Below are positions 11,144-18,817 of a DNA stretch of 23,127 bases, piece after piece. The notes beneath the pieces were generated by a model. It had not been told where the DNA came from. It did not search any database and worked only from the letters and a program-made list of their open reading frames with translations. Position 1 is the stretch's first letter, and every line of letters begins with the position of its first letter. Made by a program: the position numbers and the translations under genes. Source of the DNA: a virus; IMG/VR virus record IMGVR_UViG_3300025120_000590, positions 1-23,127 of that record; one strand, 5' to 3'.

Positions 11144-13168
11144 ATGCCTTATACAATTAATTTCACTGACGTAACAAACAAAGGTAGCGTCACAGTTGAA
11201 GATAACGACATTAATACACAAACTAGTTTAAGTCTAGTTGGGCGTAATACAACAAGTTACGGAGTTGAATTTAATCAAAACTTTTTAAAACTTTTAGAAA
11301 ATTTTGCTAATACAACTGCTCCATCAAATCCAGTTGAAGGACAACTTTGGTATGATAGTACAGCAGGTAATGAGCAACTTAAAGTATATGACGGAACACA
11401 ATGGGTAGCAAGTGGCGGACTTAAAAAAGCAACTAACGAACCAGAAGCATCTAATAGTTTAACAGGCGACCTTTGGGTTGATACTGATAATCAACAATTA
11501 TATTTGTATACAGGTTCTGGATGGACACTAATTGGTCCTGAATATGCAGGTGGATTAAACACAGGAGTTGTACCAGTACAACTTACTGGACAAGACAATA
11601 TTGATTATACTGCTCTACAAGTTGAAGTAAATGCAAAACCAGTTGCAATTATTAGTGCAGATACATTTACACCAAGAGCACAAATTAATGGCTTTAGTCA
11701 AATTAACCCAGGTATAAATTTAAGCACAGCAGATATTACAGGCGATGGCGCCGCAAGATTTTACGGACCTGCAGAGCAAGCAGAGAATTTAGTTGTCGGC
11801 GGAGTAAAAGTTGCCGCGGCAAATTTTTTACGTGGAGATGTTGTAAGTACAACAACAAAACAATTAAAAGTAAACACAGATGATGGCATTATTTTAGGAA
11901 GTGGTAATCAACTTACCTTAGGTGTTGAAGGACAAATTGGTGTTGTTAGTCATAATACAAGTGGTGCTAGTTTAGATATTCGTGTTAATGATCAAGGTAC
12001 TACTAAAACAGTAATGCGTATTGACTCTACAACAAATATTGGAATTAATAATACAGCACCAAGTGAAGCATTAGACGTTACAGGCAACATCAAAGTAAGT
12101 AATTCAATTACTATTGACGGAACTACAGCAAGTACAAACTTTGGTACAGGTAGTTTAATTGTTAAAGGTGGTGCAGGGATTGCAGGTGATTTAAATATTG
12201 GCGGCACACTTAATGTACAGAGTGATACAGAAACTAGAGATATTATTCCGGATGCAACAAACACAAGAACTATTGGATCATTAGCCAACAAATACTCAGG
12301 AATATATGCAACAACGTTTGTAGGAAATTTAACAGGAAATGTTACAGGGCAAGTTAGTGGCAGAGCAGGTAGTGCAGATAAACTTTCAAGTGCTACAAAC
12401 TTTAGTTTAGCAGGCGAAGTAAGTGCGCCAACTATTACGTTTGATGGTCAAACAGGTGGAACAACAAAAACATTCCAAACTACAATAGCAAATAGTTTTA
12501 TTAGCAACAAAACTTATACTGGTAGTGCTGATGCTAGTGATGAATTCTTATTGAATAGAGTTCAAGGTCAAGTTGGACTTTATAGAATTAGTAGAAGAGA
12601 TTTATTATCAACAGTTCCGATTAATCCTCCAGGAGTAATGATGCCATATGCAGGAACTACTGCTCCTAGTCTTTGGTTATTATGTTACGGACAAGAAGTA
12701 TTACAAGCAGATTACCCAGAGTTATTTGGTGTAATTGGATTTACTTACAAGCAATCAGGACTATTAAGTGATCTTGGTGTAGCAAGATTTGCTCTACCAG
12801 ATATGCGTGGTAGAACTGTAATAGGACTAGACGACATGGGAGGAACAGCCGCTAGTAGAATTACAGGTTTACAAGGTAGTGAACTTGGTAATAGCGGAGG
12901 TCAAGAAACTGTTACTATACAAAGTACAAACTTACCAGAACACGAACACGATTTGGTTGTTGAAGGAACACAGTTTTACGCAATATTAGACGCGGCAAAG
13001 GATGCAAACAGTCCAACATCATCAATTATATTTGATGCACCAACAGGACAAAATGTAGGCCAGGCTGTAACAACGAGTGGCGGTGTTGCAGGAACAACTG
13101 GACAAGCAATGGAGACATTGAGTCCGTTTATGTCCTTAAATTATATAATTTACACAGGGAAAGTTTGA
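11144..13168 (+). CDS. Tail fibre with C-terminal phage tail-collar domain
   Basis: This is a 674-residue tail fibre, plausibly the functional counterpart of a T4 short tail fibre. Residues 1-135 form the attachment module shared with the two following genes (LVGRNTTSYG, NQNFLKLLENF, GQLWYDS, GDLWVDT, QLYLYTG). The shaft carries NIGINNTAPSEALDVTGNI near 302-320 and an NKYSGIYATTFVGNLTGNV segment near 380-400, both typical of trimeric phage fibre shafts. Residues about 493-566 match the phage tail-collar domain: PPGVMMPYAGTTAP, a WLLCYGQ segment, YPELFGVIG, LPDMRGRTVIGLDDMGG. It is followed by an LQGSELGNSGGQE segment and the NLPEHEHDL histidine-containing motif. AGGAG at 11131-11135 lies 8 bases before the ATG. 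The C-terminal domain would contact the host surface. Structural fibre role is secure; receptor is unknown. Confidence 0.9.
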   Translation: MPYTINFTDVTNKGSVTVEDNDINTQTSLSLVGRNTTSYGVEFNQNFLKLLENFANTTAPSNPVEGQLWYDSTAGNEQLKVYDGTQWVASGGLKKATNEPEASNSLTGDLWVDTDNQQLYLYTGSGWTLIGPEYAGGLNTGVVPVQLTGQDNIDYTALQVEVNAKPVAIISADTFTPRAQINGFSQINPGINLSTADITGDGAARFYGPAEQAENLVVGGVKVAAANFLRGDVVSTTTKQLKVNTDDGIILGSGNQLTLGVEGQIGVVSHNTSGASLDIRVNDQGTTKTVMRIDSTTNIGINNTAPSEALDVTGNIKVSNSITIDGTTASTNFGTGSLIVKGGAGIAGDLNIGGTLNVQSDTETRDIIPDATNTRTIGSLANKYSGIYATTFVGNLTGNVTGQVSGRAGSADKLSSATNFSLAGEVSAPTITFDGQTGGTTKTFQTTIANSFISNKTYTGSADASDEFLLNRVQGQVGLYRISRRDLLSTVPINPPGVMMPYAGTTAPSLWLLCYGQEVLQADYPELFGVIGFTYKQSGLLSDLGVARFALPDMRGRTVIGLDDMGGTAASRITGLQGSELGNSGGQETVTIQSTNLPEHEHDLVVEGTQFYAILDAAKDANSPTSSIIFDAPTGQNVGQAVTTSGGVAGTTGQAMETLSPFMSLNYIIYTGKV

Positions 13169-14985
13169 TGGCATATAAACTAAACAAAACAGACGGCACA
13201 ATATTAGTTGATTTAATTGATGGTACTATTGATGTTAACAGCACTTCATTAACACTTGTAGGAAGAAATTATACAGGATACGGTGAAGCATTTAATGAAA
13301 ACTTTATTAAATTACTAGAAAATTTTAGTAACGCTAACTCCCCAATTAACCCAATACAAGGACAACTTTGGTGGGATACTAGTGAAGCACGTTTAAAAGT
13401 TTATGAAGGATCTATATTTAAAGCAGTAGGTGGACCGTTTGTACAAAAAACACAACCAGCAATGGTTGCTGGCGACTTATGGATGGACAATGTTAATAAT
13501 CAACTTTACTTTTTTGATGGAACAGATTTATCATTAGCAGGGCCAATTTACAAAGCGGCTCAAGGAGAAACAGGATTTAGAATTGAAAGTGTATTAGATA
13601 CTCAAGATAGAAGTAGAACACTTGCAAGTTTATATTTAGGTAACGGCACAGACGGAACTACAGCAAGAGCCGCAGTAATTAGTAATGTAGAATTTACTCC
13701 AGCAGTAGGATACACAATTACAGGTATTACAGGTAATATCAAAAAAGGTATTAACATTATTGATAAAACTAACTTTCTATTTGAAGGTACAGCAGACGCG
13801 GCAAAATCATTAATTAAAGCAGACGGTACAAAAGTTGGTGCAGATAACTTTGTTAGTACAACTACAGATAACGTTGTTACCGGTTCACTTACAGTAAGTA
13901 ATAGTTCTGGAGTTACAATTGGCCCAAATGCTAACCAAGTATTAAGTATAATTGGTAATTCGTTTGTTACTGCTAATCAACAGTTAGATGAAAATTATTC
14001 AATTAGAGTTACAAGTACAGCGGCAGGAGCACAGGCTGTAGATGCAGTGTTTGTTGATGCGGCAAACAAACGTGTAGGTATTTTTGATAATACACCTGAA
14101 TATACATTAGATGTTACAGGTGATATTCGTGTAACAGGAAACTTATTAGTAGAAGGCGCTTCAGCAAGTATTGATGTTAGTAATTTAAGAGTTCAAGATA
14201 AACAAATTGAACTTGCTATCACAAATGATAGTACATTGTTAACAGATTCAGGCGTTGATGATGCTGGTATGGTTGTAAGAGTAACAGGTGCAGATAAAAA
14301 ATGGACCTGGATACAAGCAACAAACAGTTGGACAACAACAGAAAATATTAATGTTACTACAGGTAACGAATATAAAATTGCAGGAACGGCAGTTTTAAAT
14401 GCTACAACATTAGGAGCAGGTGTTACAGCATCAAGTCTTACAAGTGTAGGTACACTTACATCATTAAATGTTGATAACATTAATTTAAACGGTAGCACTA
14501 TTACAGGAGCAAGCGGATTAACTGTTGCGGCAGGCGGTGATGTTAATTTTTCAAATAGTAAAATTTCAGGTATAGCATTACCAGCGGCAGATACTGATGC
14601 GGCATCAAAAGTTTATGTTGATGAATCGATATCAGCGGCGGCAATTTCGTTTAGTATGGATGTTACAGGATTGAATGATACACAGATTGGATTAGTGCTT
14701 AATGACTTAGTTCCAGGCGCAAGTGTTGCGAACGGTACAACTGCACGTATTCACTGTACAACACTTGGCGGCGCAAGTGTTACAGGCATTGACGTTGCGG
14801 CTGTGGCTACTAAAGCATTCATAGCAGTAGATGCCGCAGGAGTACAAAACGAATCAGTATTGCAGGATATTGGATTTACAGCGGCAACGGGTTCAGTTAC
14901 AGTTAGTGTAACTAGATCGTTAAAGGAATACATCACATCAAGTGGGAGTTGGACATTTAGTCAAAACTTAACATCTAGTGTGTAA
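13168..14985 (+). CDS. Tail fibre protein, second of three paralogues
   Basis: This 605-residue fibre has the same N-terminal module as its neighbours (LVGRNYTGYGEAFNENFIKL, GQLWWDT, GDLWMD, QLYFFDG). The shaft has the fibre motif KRVGIFDNTPEYTLDVTGDI near 300-320. Near residues 470-490 is AADTDAASKVYVDESI, the A.KVYVD motif of many tail-fibre proteins, followed by a Val/Ala/Thr-rich tip ending ITSSGSWTFSQNL. The ATG at 13168 shares its A with the TGA of the previous gene (TGATG), and AGGGA at 13156-13160 is well placed. A TTG three bases earlier is in frame but less likely. The coupled start suggests fixed stoichiometry with the collar fibre. No enzymatic domain is visible. Confidence 0.88.
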   Translation: MAYKLNKTDGTILVDLIDGTIDVNSTSLTLVGRNYTGYGEAFNENFIKLLENFSNANSPINPIQGQLWWDTSEARLKVYEGSIFKAVGGPFVQKTQPAMVAGDLWMDNVNNQLYFFDGTDLSLAGPIYKAAQGETGFRIESVLDTQDRSRTLASLYLGNGTDGTTARAAVISNVEFTPAVGYTITGITGNIKKGINIIDKTNFLFEGTADAAKSLIKADGTKVGADNFVSTTTDNVVTGSLTVSNSSGVTIGPNANQVLSIIGNSFVTANQQLDENYSIRVTSTAAGAQAVDAVFVDAANKRVGIFDNTPEYTLDVTGDIRVTGNLLVEGASASIDVSNLRVQDKQIELAITNDSTLLTDSGVDDAGMVVRVTGADKKWTWIQATNSWTTTENINVTTGNEYKIAGTAVLNATTLGAGVTASSLTSVGTLTSLNVDNINLNGSTITGASGLTVAAGGDVNFSNSKISGIALPAADTDAASKVYVDESISAAAISFSMDVTGLNDTQIGLVLNDLVPGASVANGTTARIHCTTLGGASVTGIDVAAVATKAFIAVDAAGVQNESVLQDIGFTAATGSVTVSVTRSLKEYITSSGSWTFSQNLTSSV

Positions 14986-14993
14986 GATAAATA
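14986..14993 (+). promoter_or_regulatory. T4-type late promoter octamer (GATAAATA)
   Basis: GATAAATA lies immediately after the TAA at 14983-14985 and ends 24 bases before the ATG at 15018. Seven of eight bases match the T4 late consensus TATAAATA, the mismatch being the variable first base. It falls in one of the few real intergenic gaps of the window, which raises its credibility. Confidence 0.55.
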
Positions 14994-15017
14994 TAGTTAT
15001 AATTAAAGGGTTGAAAC

Positions 15018-16496
15018 ATGGCTTATACGATTAACAAATACAGCGGAGCAACACTTGTAGTAGTACAAGATGGTACCGTTGATGTTACAACAGACTTAAC
15101 GTTTGTTGGCAAGAACTACGCTGGTTACGGCGAAATACAAAACGAAAACTTTTTGTTTTTGTTAGAAAACTTTAGCGGAACATCACAACCGCCTAAACCA
15201 ATCAGCGGACAGATATGGCATGATTCAACTAGCGGAAAAATTAAGTTTTACGATGGTACAAAATTTAAAACTACAGGCGGTGCAGAAGTTTCAACCACAC
15301 AGCCAGTAGGATTAACATCAGGCGACTTTTGGTGGGACTCAGGAAACAGTCAGTTATATACATATGATGGAGCATCATTTGTACTAGTTGGGCCACAAGG
15401 AGCAGGCTCTGGACTAACACAAATGAAAAGTAAAACAGTACGTGATACTTTAGCAGTAAATCATAGTGTGATTGCCGCAACAGTTGATGATGAGATTATT
15501 TTTATAGTTAGTGGACAAGAATTTACTATTGATGCTACAGACCCACTTAATGCTATTACAGGATTTGACGTTATCAAAAAAGGTACTACAATGGTAAACA
15601 CGTTAGATGCAACAAACGGTGTTACATCAACTAATCATTATTATTGGGGTACATCTTCAAATGCTTTAAAACTTGGCGGATTAAGTGCGAGTAGTTTTGT
15701 ACAAAGTACACCAGGAACAGCAACTACATTTAGTGATATTGTAAGATTTCCTGATGCAGGTATTACAATCGGTGACCAAAACGATTTACATGTTTATATT
15801 GAAAATGGTAATCAAGGTGTTATTGCTAATGAAGTTGGTACAAACAATATAATTAGATTTAAAACAAGTAATGCAAATAGCGTACAAACTAATAGTGCTA
15901 TTATTCAGTCAACAGGTATTAATCCAGGTTCAACAAGCACATACACATTAGGATCAAGTATTGCTAAATGGTCAAACGTTTATGCAGATAACTTCCAAGG
16001 TAATGCGTCAAGTGCAAGTGCAATTAAATTTAGTAGTGCAGATTATGCAGGCGATACAAGTGCTATTGCAAACACAACAGCATTACGTGATAGTAGTGGT
16101 GATTTACATGCTAACTTTTTTAGAGGAACAGCAACTCAAGCACAATATGCTGATTTAGCAGAAAACTATGAAACAGAAGAACATCAGCCAGTTGGTACAG
16201 TAATGGCAGTTGGTGGAGGAAAAGAAGTTCGCCCAGCAAAAGTAAGCGATTTTGCAATTGGTGTTATATCTGAAAATCCAGCATACTTAATGAATAGCAT
16301 GTCCCCAGGACAGGCAGTTGCACTCAAAGGGCGTGTACCTGTAAGAATAAAAGGTCCAGTTTCAAAAGGACAAGCAGTTTATGCATGGCAAGACGGTGTT
16401 GCTTCAACTATTGCAAGTAATGGATTAGTTGGCGTAGCATTAGAGTCTAGTACTTCTGATACTGAAAAGTTAATAGAGTGTGTTTTAAAAGTATAA
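15018..16496 (+). CDS. Tail fibre with peptidase-G2-like C-terminus
   Basis: This 492-residue fibre is the third copy of the shared N-terminal module (TFVGKNYAGYGEIQNENFLF, GQIWHDS, GDFWWDS, QLYTYDG). The middle has shaft-like TYTLGSSIAKWSNVYADNF, then DSSGDLHANFFRGTA. The C-terminal roughly 125 residues start with QYADLAENYETEEHQPVG and continue through KEVRPAKVSDFAIGVISEN, PAYLMN, KGRVPVRIKGPVSKGQ and GVALESS. This pattern is common in marine T4-like fibres and resembles the peptidase G2 (intramolecular chaperone, self-cleaving) domain of other phage appendages. The similarity is from memory, and cleavage here is unproven. AAAGGG at 15005-15010 precedes the ATG by 7 bases, and a late-promoter octamer lies just upstream. 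It could be a side or long-fibre subunit. Confidence 0.87.
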   Translation: MAYTINKYSGATLVVVQDGTVDVTTDLTFVGKNYAGYGEIQNENFLFLLENFSGTSQPPKPISGQIWHDSTSGKIKFYDGTKFKTTGGAEVSTTQPVGLTSGDFWWDSGNSQLYTYDGASFVLVGPQGAGSGLTQMKSKTVRDTLAVNHSVIAATVDDEIIFIVSGQEFTIDATDPLNAITGFDVIKKGTTMVNTLDATNGVTSTNHYYWGTSSNALKLGGLSASSFVQSTPGTATTFSDIVRFPDAGITIGDQNDLHVYIENGNQGVIANEVGTNNIIRFKTSNANSVQTNSAIIQSTGINPGSTSTYTLGSSIAKWSNVYADNFQGNASSASAIKFSSADYAGDTSAIANTTALRDSSGDLHANFFRGTATQAQYADLAENYETEEHQPVGTVMAVGGGKEVRPAKVSDFAIGVISENPAYLMNSMSPGQAVALKGRVPVRIKGPVSKGQAVYAWQDGVASTIASNGLVGVALESSTSDTEKLIECVLKV

Positions 16497-16499
16497 ATA
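16492..16499 (+). promoter_or_regulatory. Exact T4 late promoter octamer (TATAAATA)
   Basis: TATAAATA, the exact T4 late consensus, overlaps the stop of the preceding fibre gene and ends 28 bases before the ATG at 16528. It is the best late-promoter match I found in the window. Confidence 0.65.
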
Positions 16500-16527
16500 T
16501 TAAAACACGTACATAAAGGAAGTAAGC

Positions 16528-17436
16528 ATGGCAATTGGCGATTTAATTACAGCCGCAAGATACAATAACGCACAAGGCCGAGTAAGTGCTATTCTAGGAA
16601 ACGGATCATTAAACGAAGGTTACGGCCAAACAGTAACTAGTTCACAAGTATCAAGTAATGTTATTATAAATTCAACTCATGTAAACGCTATGTTTACAGA
16701 TTTAAAGAATATTTTTGTTCATCAAACAGGCGGTAATCCCAATTCCATTGCAGAAGTAGAAGTAGGTGATGCAGTCGCTGAAGATACTAGTGGAGTAGAT
16801 ACAAAAGAAGGTTTCAAAGATTACGAAGATTTTATTAGTATAATAGAAACGCCTAGTAATAGATTTAGAATAGCGGCCGCACAAAGTAGTACACTTAATA
16901 ATGCGGAAGTTAATCAAAGACGCAATCAGTGGACAGCCCCAATTGACTGCGAGTTTATAGTATCATTTACAAGTGCAGATACACGTAGACATTTTTTTAA
17001 TTCAGGTGGTTCACTTACATTTATTAGTTCTCTAAGTGGAACACCAACTAGTGGTGATAGTGTTGCAAAAAGTCAAGACTGGGCATCTATTCTTGGTAAT
17101 GCAGGAACTGTTAGTTTAAATTACGAAGCAACAACAACATCCGGATCTGGAGTTGTACAAAGTATTGGTAATTATGACTTAACTACGTCTTACCAAGAAG
17201 TTTATAGAAAATCAGCAACAGGAGTATATGGAAATAATAATTATATTCTTTATGCTAAGGCGCCTACTAGTTCTACTATACATGTTAAATATGAATTTTT
17301 TGACCATAACCCAGGCGGTTTTAAAATTGATGAACCGGTACAAGGATTATTAGAAGCCAAAATAGGATTTGTTAGAGCGAGTGGATCATTTGTTGATGTT
17401 TCGGCTCCAGCATTTTCGGCTATTAATTCTCTTTGA
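16528..17436 (+). CDS. Phage structural protein, 302 aa, first of a tandem paralogue pair
   Basis: This 302-residue protein is closely related to the next gene. The N-terminal 60 residues contain MAIGDLITAARYNNAQGRVS, ILGNGSLNEGYGQ and a Ser/Val-rich NSTHVNAMFTDL segment. The second half contains RRHFFNSGGSLTFISSLSG, DWASILGNAGTVS, VYGNNNYILYAKA and a closing IGFVRASGSFVDVSAP. The FNSGG-centred pattern is familiar from marine T4-like phages, where these are annotated as virion or hypothetical structural proteins. It has no signal peptide, membrane segment or catalytic motif. AAGGA at 16516-16520 is 7 bases from the ATG, and an exact TATAAATA lies upstream, so late expression with the fibres is likely. 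Function in the particle (fibre tip, collar or head decoration) cannot be told from sequence. Confidence 0.8.
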   Translation: MAIGDLITAARYNNAQGRVSAILGNGSLNEGYGQTVTSSQVSSNVIINSTHVNAMFTDLKNIFVHQTGGNPNSIAEVEVGDAVAEDTSGVDTKEGFKDYEDFISIIETPSNRFRIAAAQSSTLNNAEVNQRRNQWTAPIDCEFIVSFTSADTRRHFFNSGGSLTFISSLSGTPTSGDSVAKSQDWASILGNAGTVSLNYEATTTSGSGVVQSIGNYDLTTSYQEVYRKSATGVYGNNNYILYAKAPTSSTIHVKYEFFDHNPGGFKIDEPVQGLLEAKIGFVRASGSFVDVSAPAFSAINSL

Positions 17437-17461
17437 CATAATTAATAAAGTATAGTATAAT
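17433..17461 (+). promoter_or_regulatory. Consensus sigma-70 promoter upstream of 17491
   Basis: TTGACA at 17433-17438 and TATAAT at 17456-17461 are separated by exactly 17 bases, a perfect match to the bacterial housekeeping promoter. It lies in a 54-base intergenic gap directly after the 17436 stop and 29 bases before the next ATG. No T4-type late octamer is seen in this gap. Transcription would start near 17468. Confidence 0.75.
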
Positions 17462-17470
17462 ATTACTATA
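17451..17470. repeat. Dyad overlapping the -10 box
   Basis: TATAGTA at 17451-17457 is the exact reverse complement of TACTATA at 17464-17470, with a 6-base centre. The dyad covers the -10 element and the expected transcription start. It could be a repressor operator or a leader hairpin. It is AT-only apart from one G:C pair, so chance is possible. Confidence 0.45.
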
Positions 17471-17490
17471 CGTTTGAAGGAGAGTAATAC

Positions 17491-18429
17491 ATGGCTGTTG
17501 GCGATATTATCACAGCAACTAGATATAATGCACTACAATCAAGAGTTGAAAGTATTCTTGGTATAGGTGCAGGTACCGAAGGTTATAATAATACTACATC
17601 AAGTAATCAGGTACCGGTTGGAGATTTAGTTACAGCCTCTCATCTTAATCAACTTTTTACAGATATTGATCAGATTGCTAGACATCAAACTAATCAAGCA
17701 TCGGGATTAATTGCACAAGCACTTATTGGTGATCTTATTGCAGATCAAACTAGTGATAATCCATCTGGTACGCTAAAAGGATTTACTGACTACGAAACTT
17801 CAATGAATACTTTAGAAAGTGATCCTAATAGATTCAGACTTTCAGCATTACAAAGTACTACAGGAAGTAATTCAGCATCATCACAATATACAGCAAATTG
17901 GAATCAAAACTTAAATGCTTATTTTAGAGTAGCATGGCCTAATTCAAATGCACGTAGAGGATATTTTAATTCTGGAGGAACAATTACATTTGTAAGTAGT
18001 TTATCTAGTTCTGCAAGTGGTGGTAACATTGCTAAAACAAATGACTGGTCAACTATGCTATCAAATGCTGGTACAGTTAGTTTTAATTATAATACAACTG
18101 TAACAAGTAATAGCGGAACAGGTGCGGCAATTGGTAATTTTCAACTTACTTCATCTGAACAGCAAATTTTTAGAAAAACCGGTAGTGGTGTATATGCTGA
18201 TAATAACTATTTTATTCGAGCAAGAGAAATTAATACTTCAACTATTGAATTCCGTATTAATATGAACGAAGCAGATACAGGACAAGGTTTTGGTAAAGCA
18301 CCAGCACCAGTTGACGAACTTGTACAAGGCACTTTAACAACAAGTTTAGGCTTTAAAAGAGCAAGCGGCGTTTATGTTGATTCTCCAGTGCCCACATTTA
18401 CTGTACAATCTGCTTATTCTGGCAGTTAA
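17491..18429 (+). CDS. Phage structural protein, 312 aa, second of a tandem paralogue pair
   Basis: This 312-residue paralogue of the preceding gene aligns along its whole length: MAVGDIITATRYNALQSRVE and ILGIGAGTEGYN at the start, HLNQLFTDI, then YETSMNTLESDPNRFRLSA, RRGYFNSGGTITFVSSLS, DWSTMLSNAGTVSFNYN, VYADNNYFIRARE and LGFKRASGVYVDSPVP. The copies differ at many positions, so the duplication is old. AAGGAGAG at 17477-17484 is a strong ribosome site 6 bases from the ATG. Unlike its sibling it sits behind a consensus sigma-70 promoter rather than a late octamer, suggesting different timing or level. Structural role is inferred from family and location; no enzymatic motif is visible. Confidence 0.8.
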   Translation: MAVGDIITATRYNALQSRVESILGIGAGTEGYNNTTSSNQVPVGDLVTASHLNQLFTDIDQIARHQTNQASGLIAQALIGDLIADQTSDNPSGTLKGFTDYETSMNTLESDPNRFRLSALQSTTGSNSASSQYTANWNQNLNAYFRVAWPNSNARRGYFNSGGTITFVSSLSSSASGGNIAKTNDWSTMLSNAGTVSFNYNTTVTSNSGTGAAIGNFQLTSSEQQIFRKTGSGVYADNNYFIRAREINTSTIEFRINMNEADTGQGFGKAPAPVDELVQGTLTTSLGFKRASGVYVDSPVPTFTVQSAYSGS

Positions 18430-18432
18430 CAC

Positions 18433-18461
18433 TTGACTTTCTAGCAGTTTTGCCGTATAAT
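18433..18461 (+). promoter_or_regulatory. Near-consensus sigma-70 promoter upstream of 18482
   Basis: TTGACT at 18433-18438 and TATAAT at 18456-18461 with a 17-base spacer match the housekeeping consensus at 11 of 12 positions. The promoter begins three bases after the 18429 stop and is followed by GGAGAGA and the ATG at 18482. It would drive the overlapping gene run to the right edge. Confidence 0.75.
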
Positions 18462-18471
18462 AGTAATTATA
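18456..18471. repeat. Small dyad at the -10 box
   Basis: TATAAT at 18456-18461 and ATTATA at 18466-18471 are exact reverse complements around AGTA. The placement over the -10 and start region mirrors the dyad at the 17491 promoter. It is short and purely A/T in the arms, so weak on its own. Confidence 0.35.
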
Positions 18472-18481
18472 TGGAGAGATT

Positions 18482-18817
18482 ATGGACCAACGTCTAAAAA
18501 AAGCATTAGAACATGCAGATTATGTTACTACATTTAAGAATCAAAAGCGTATGTTACAAGCAACATACAATAAAGAATGTACAGTTTATTACTGTGGCGG
18601 ACAATTTACTGCGTCGAGAGAATATATTACAAGTGTATCAACAATAAAATGTGATATTTTTGTTGATAACAATCAAACTCCTATTGAGATATTAGATAAG
18701 AAAGATTTTTATAATACCCTTACAGAAGCATATACAAATGCAACTGAAAAGTATTATAGTGAATACCAAAATTTAGTTCAAAGTGAAAGAACTGTTCAAG
18801 GAATTCTTAATGTCTAA
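18482..18817 (+). CDS. Small conserved phage protein, 111 aa, function unknown
   Basis: This is a 111-residue soluble protein. The N-terminal half is basic and helical (MDQRLKKALEHADYVTTFKN, QKRMLQATYNKE) followed by a strand segment YYCGGQFTAS. The C-terminal half has DNNQTPIEILDKKDFYNTL and a long charged helix with TEAYTNATEKYYSEYQNL and SERTVQGIL. The overall pattern (QKR.L...Y......YY.GG.F, then PI.I.D...F, then a helix ending ER.V) is one I associate with a small conserved protein of marine T4-like phages, with no assigned function. It is the first gene after the promoter at 18433, with GGAG at 18473-18476, and it overlaps the following ATG by 8 bases. Confidence 0.7.
   Translation: MDQRLKKALEHADYVTTFKNQKRMLQATYNKECTVYYCGGQFTASREYITSVSTIKCDIFVDNNQTPIEILDKKDFYNTLTEAYTNATEKYYSEYQNLVQSERTVQGILNV

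Noticed and set aside
13165-13167. TTG start just before the second fibre gene
   Set aside because: The ATG at 13168 forms a standard TGATG coupling, fits the AGGGA site and gives the same N-terminus as its paralogues.
14580-14900. G+C-rich GCGGC clusters as a sign of foreign DNA
   Set aside because: They are Ala-Ala codon pairs following the same rule as in every other gene of the window, so they reflect site avoidance rather than transfer.
17451-17475. Hairpin as a rho-independent terminator after the first structural paralogue
   Set aside because: The stem is almost all A/T, there is no run of T after it, and it overlaps an excellent -10 box.
18783-18809. GTG start giving nine extra residues on the first glycosyltransferase-like gene
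   Set aside because: The ATG at 18810 has AAGGA at a good distance and matches the paralogue's N-terminus; the extra residues are read from the end of the previous gene.
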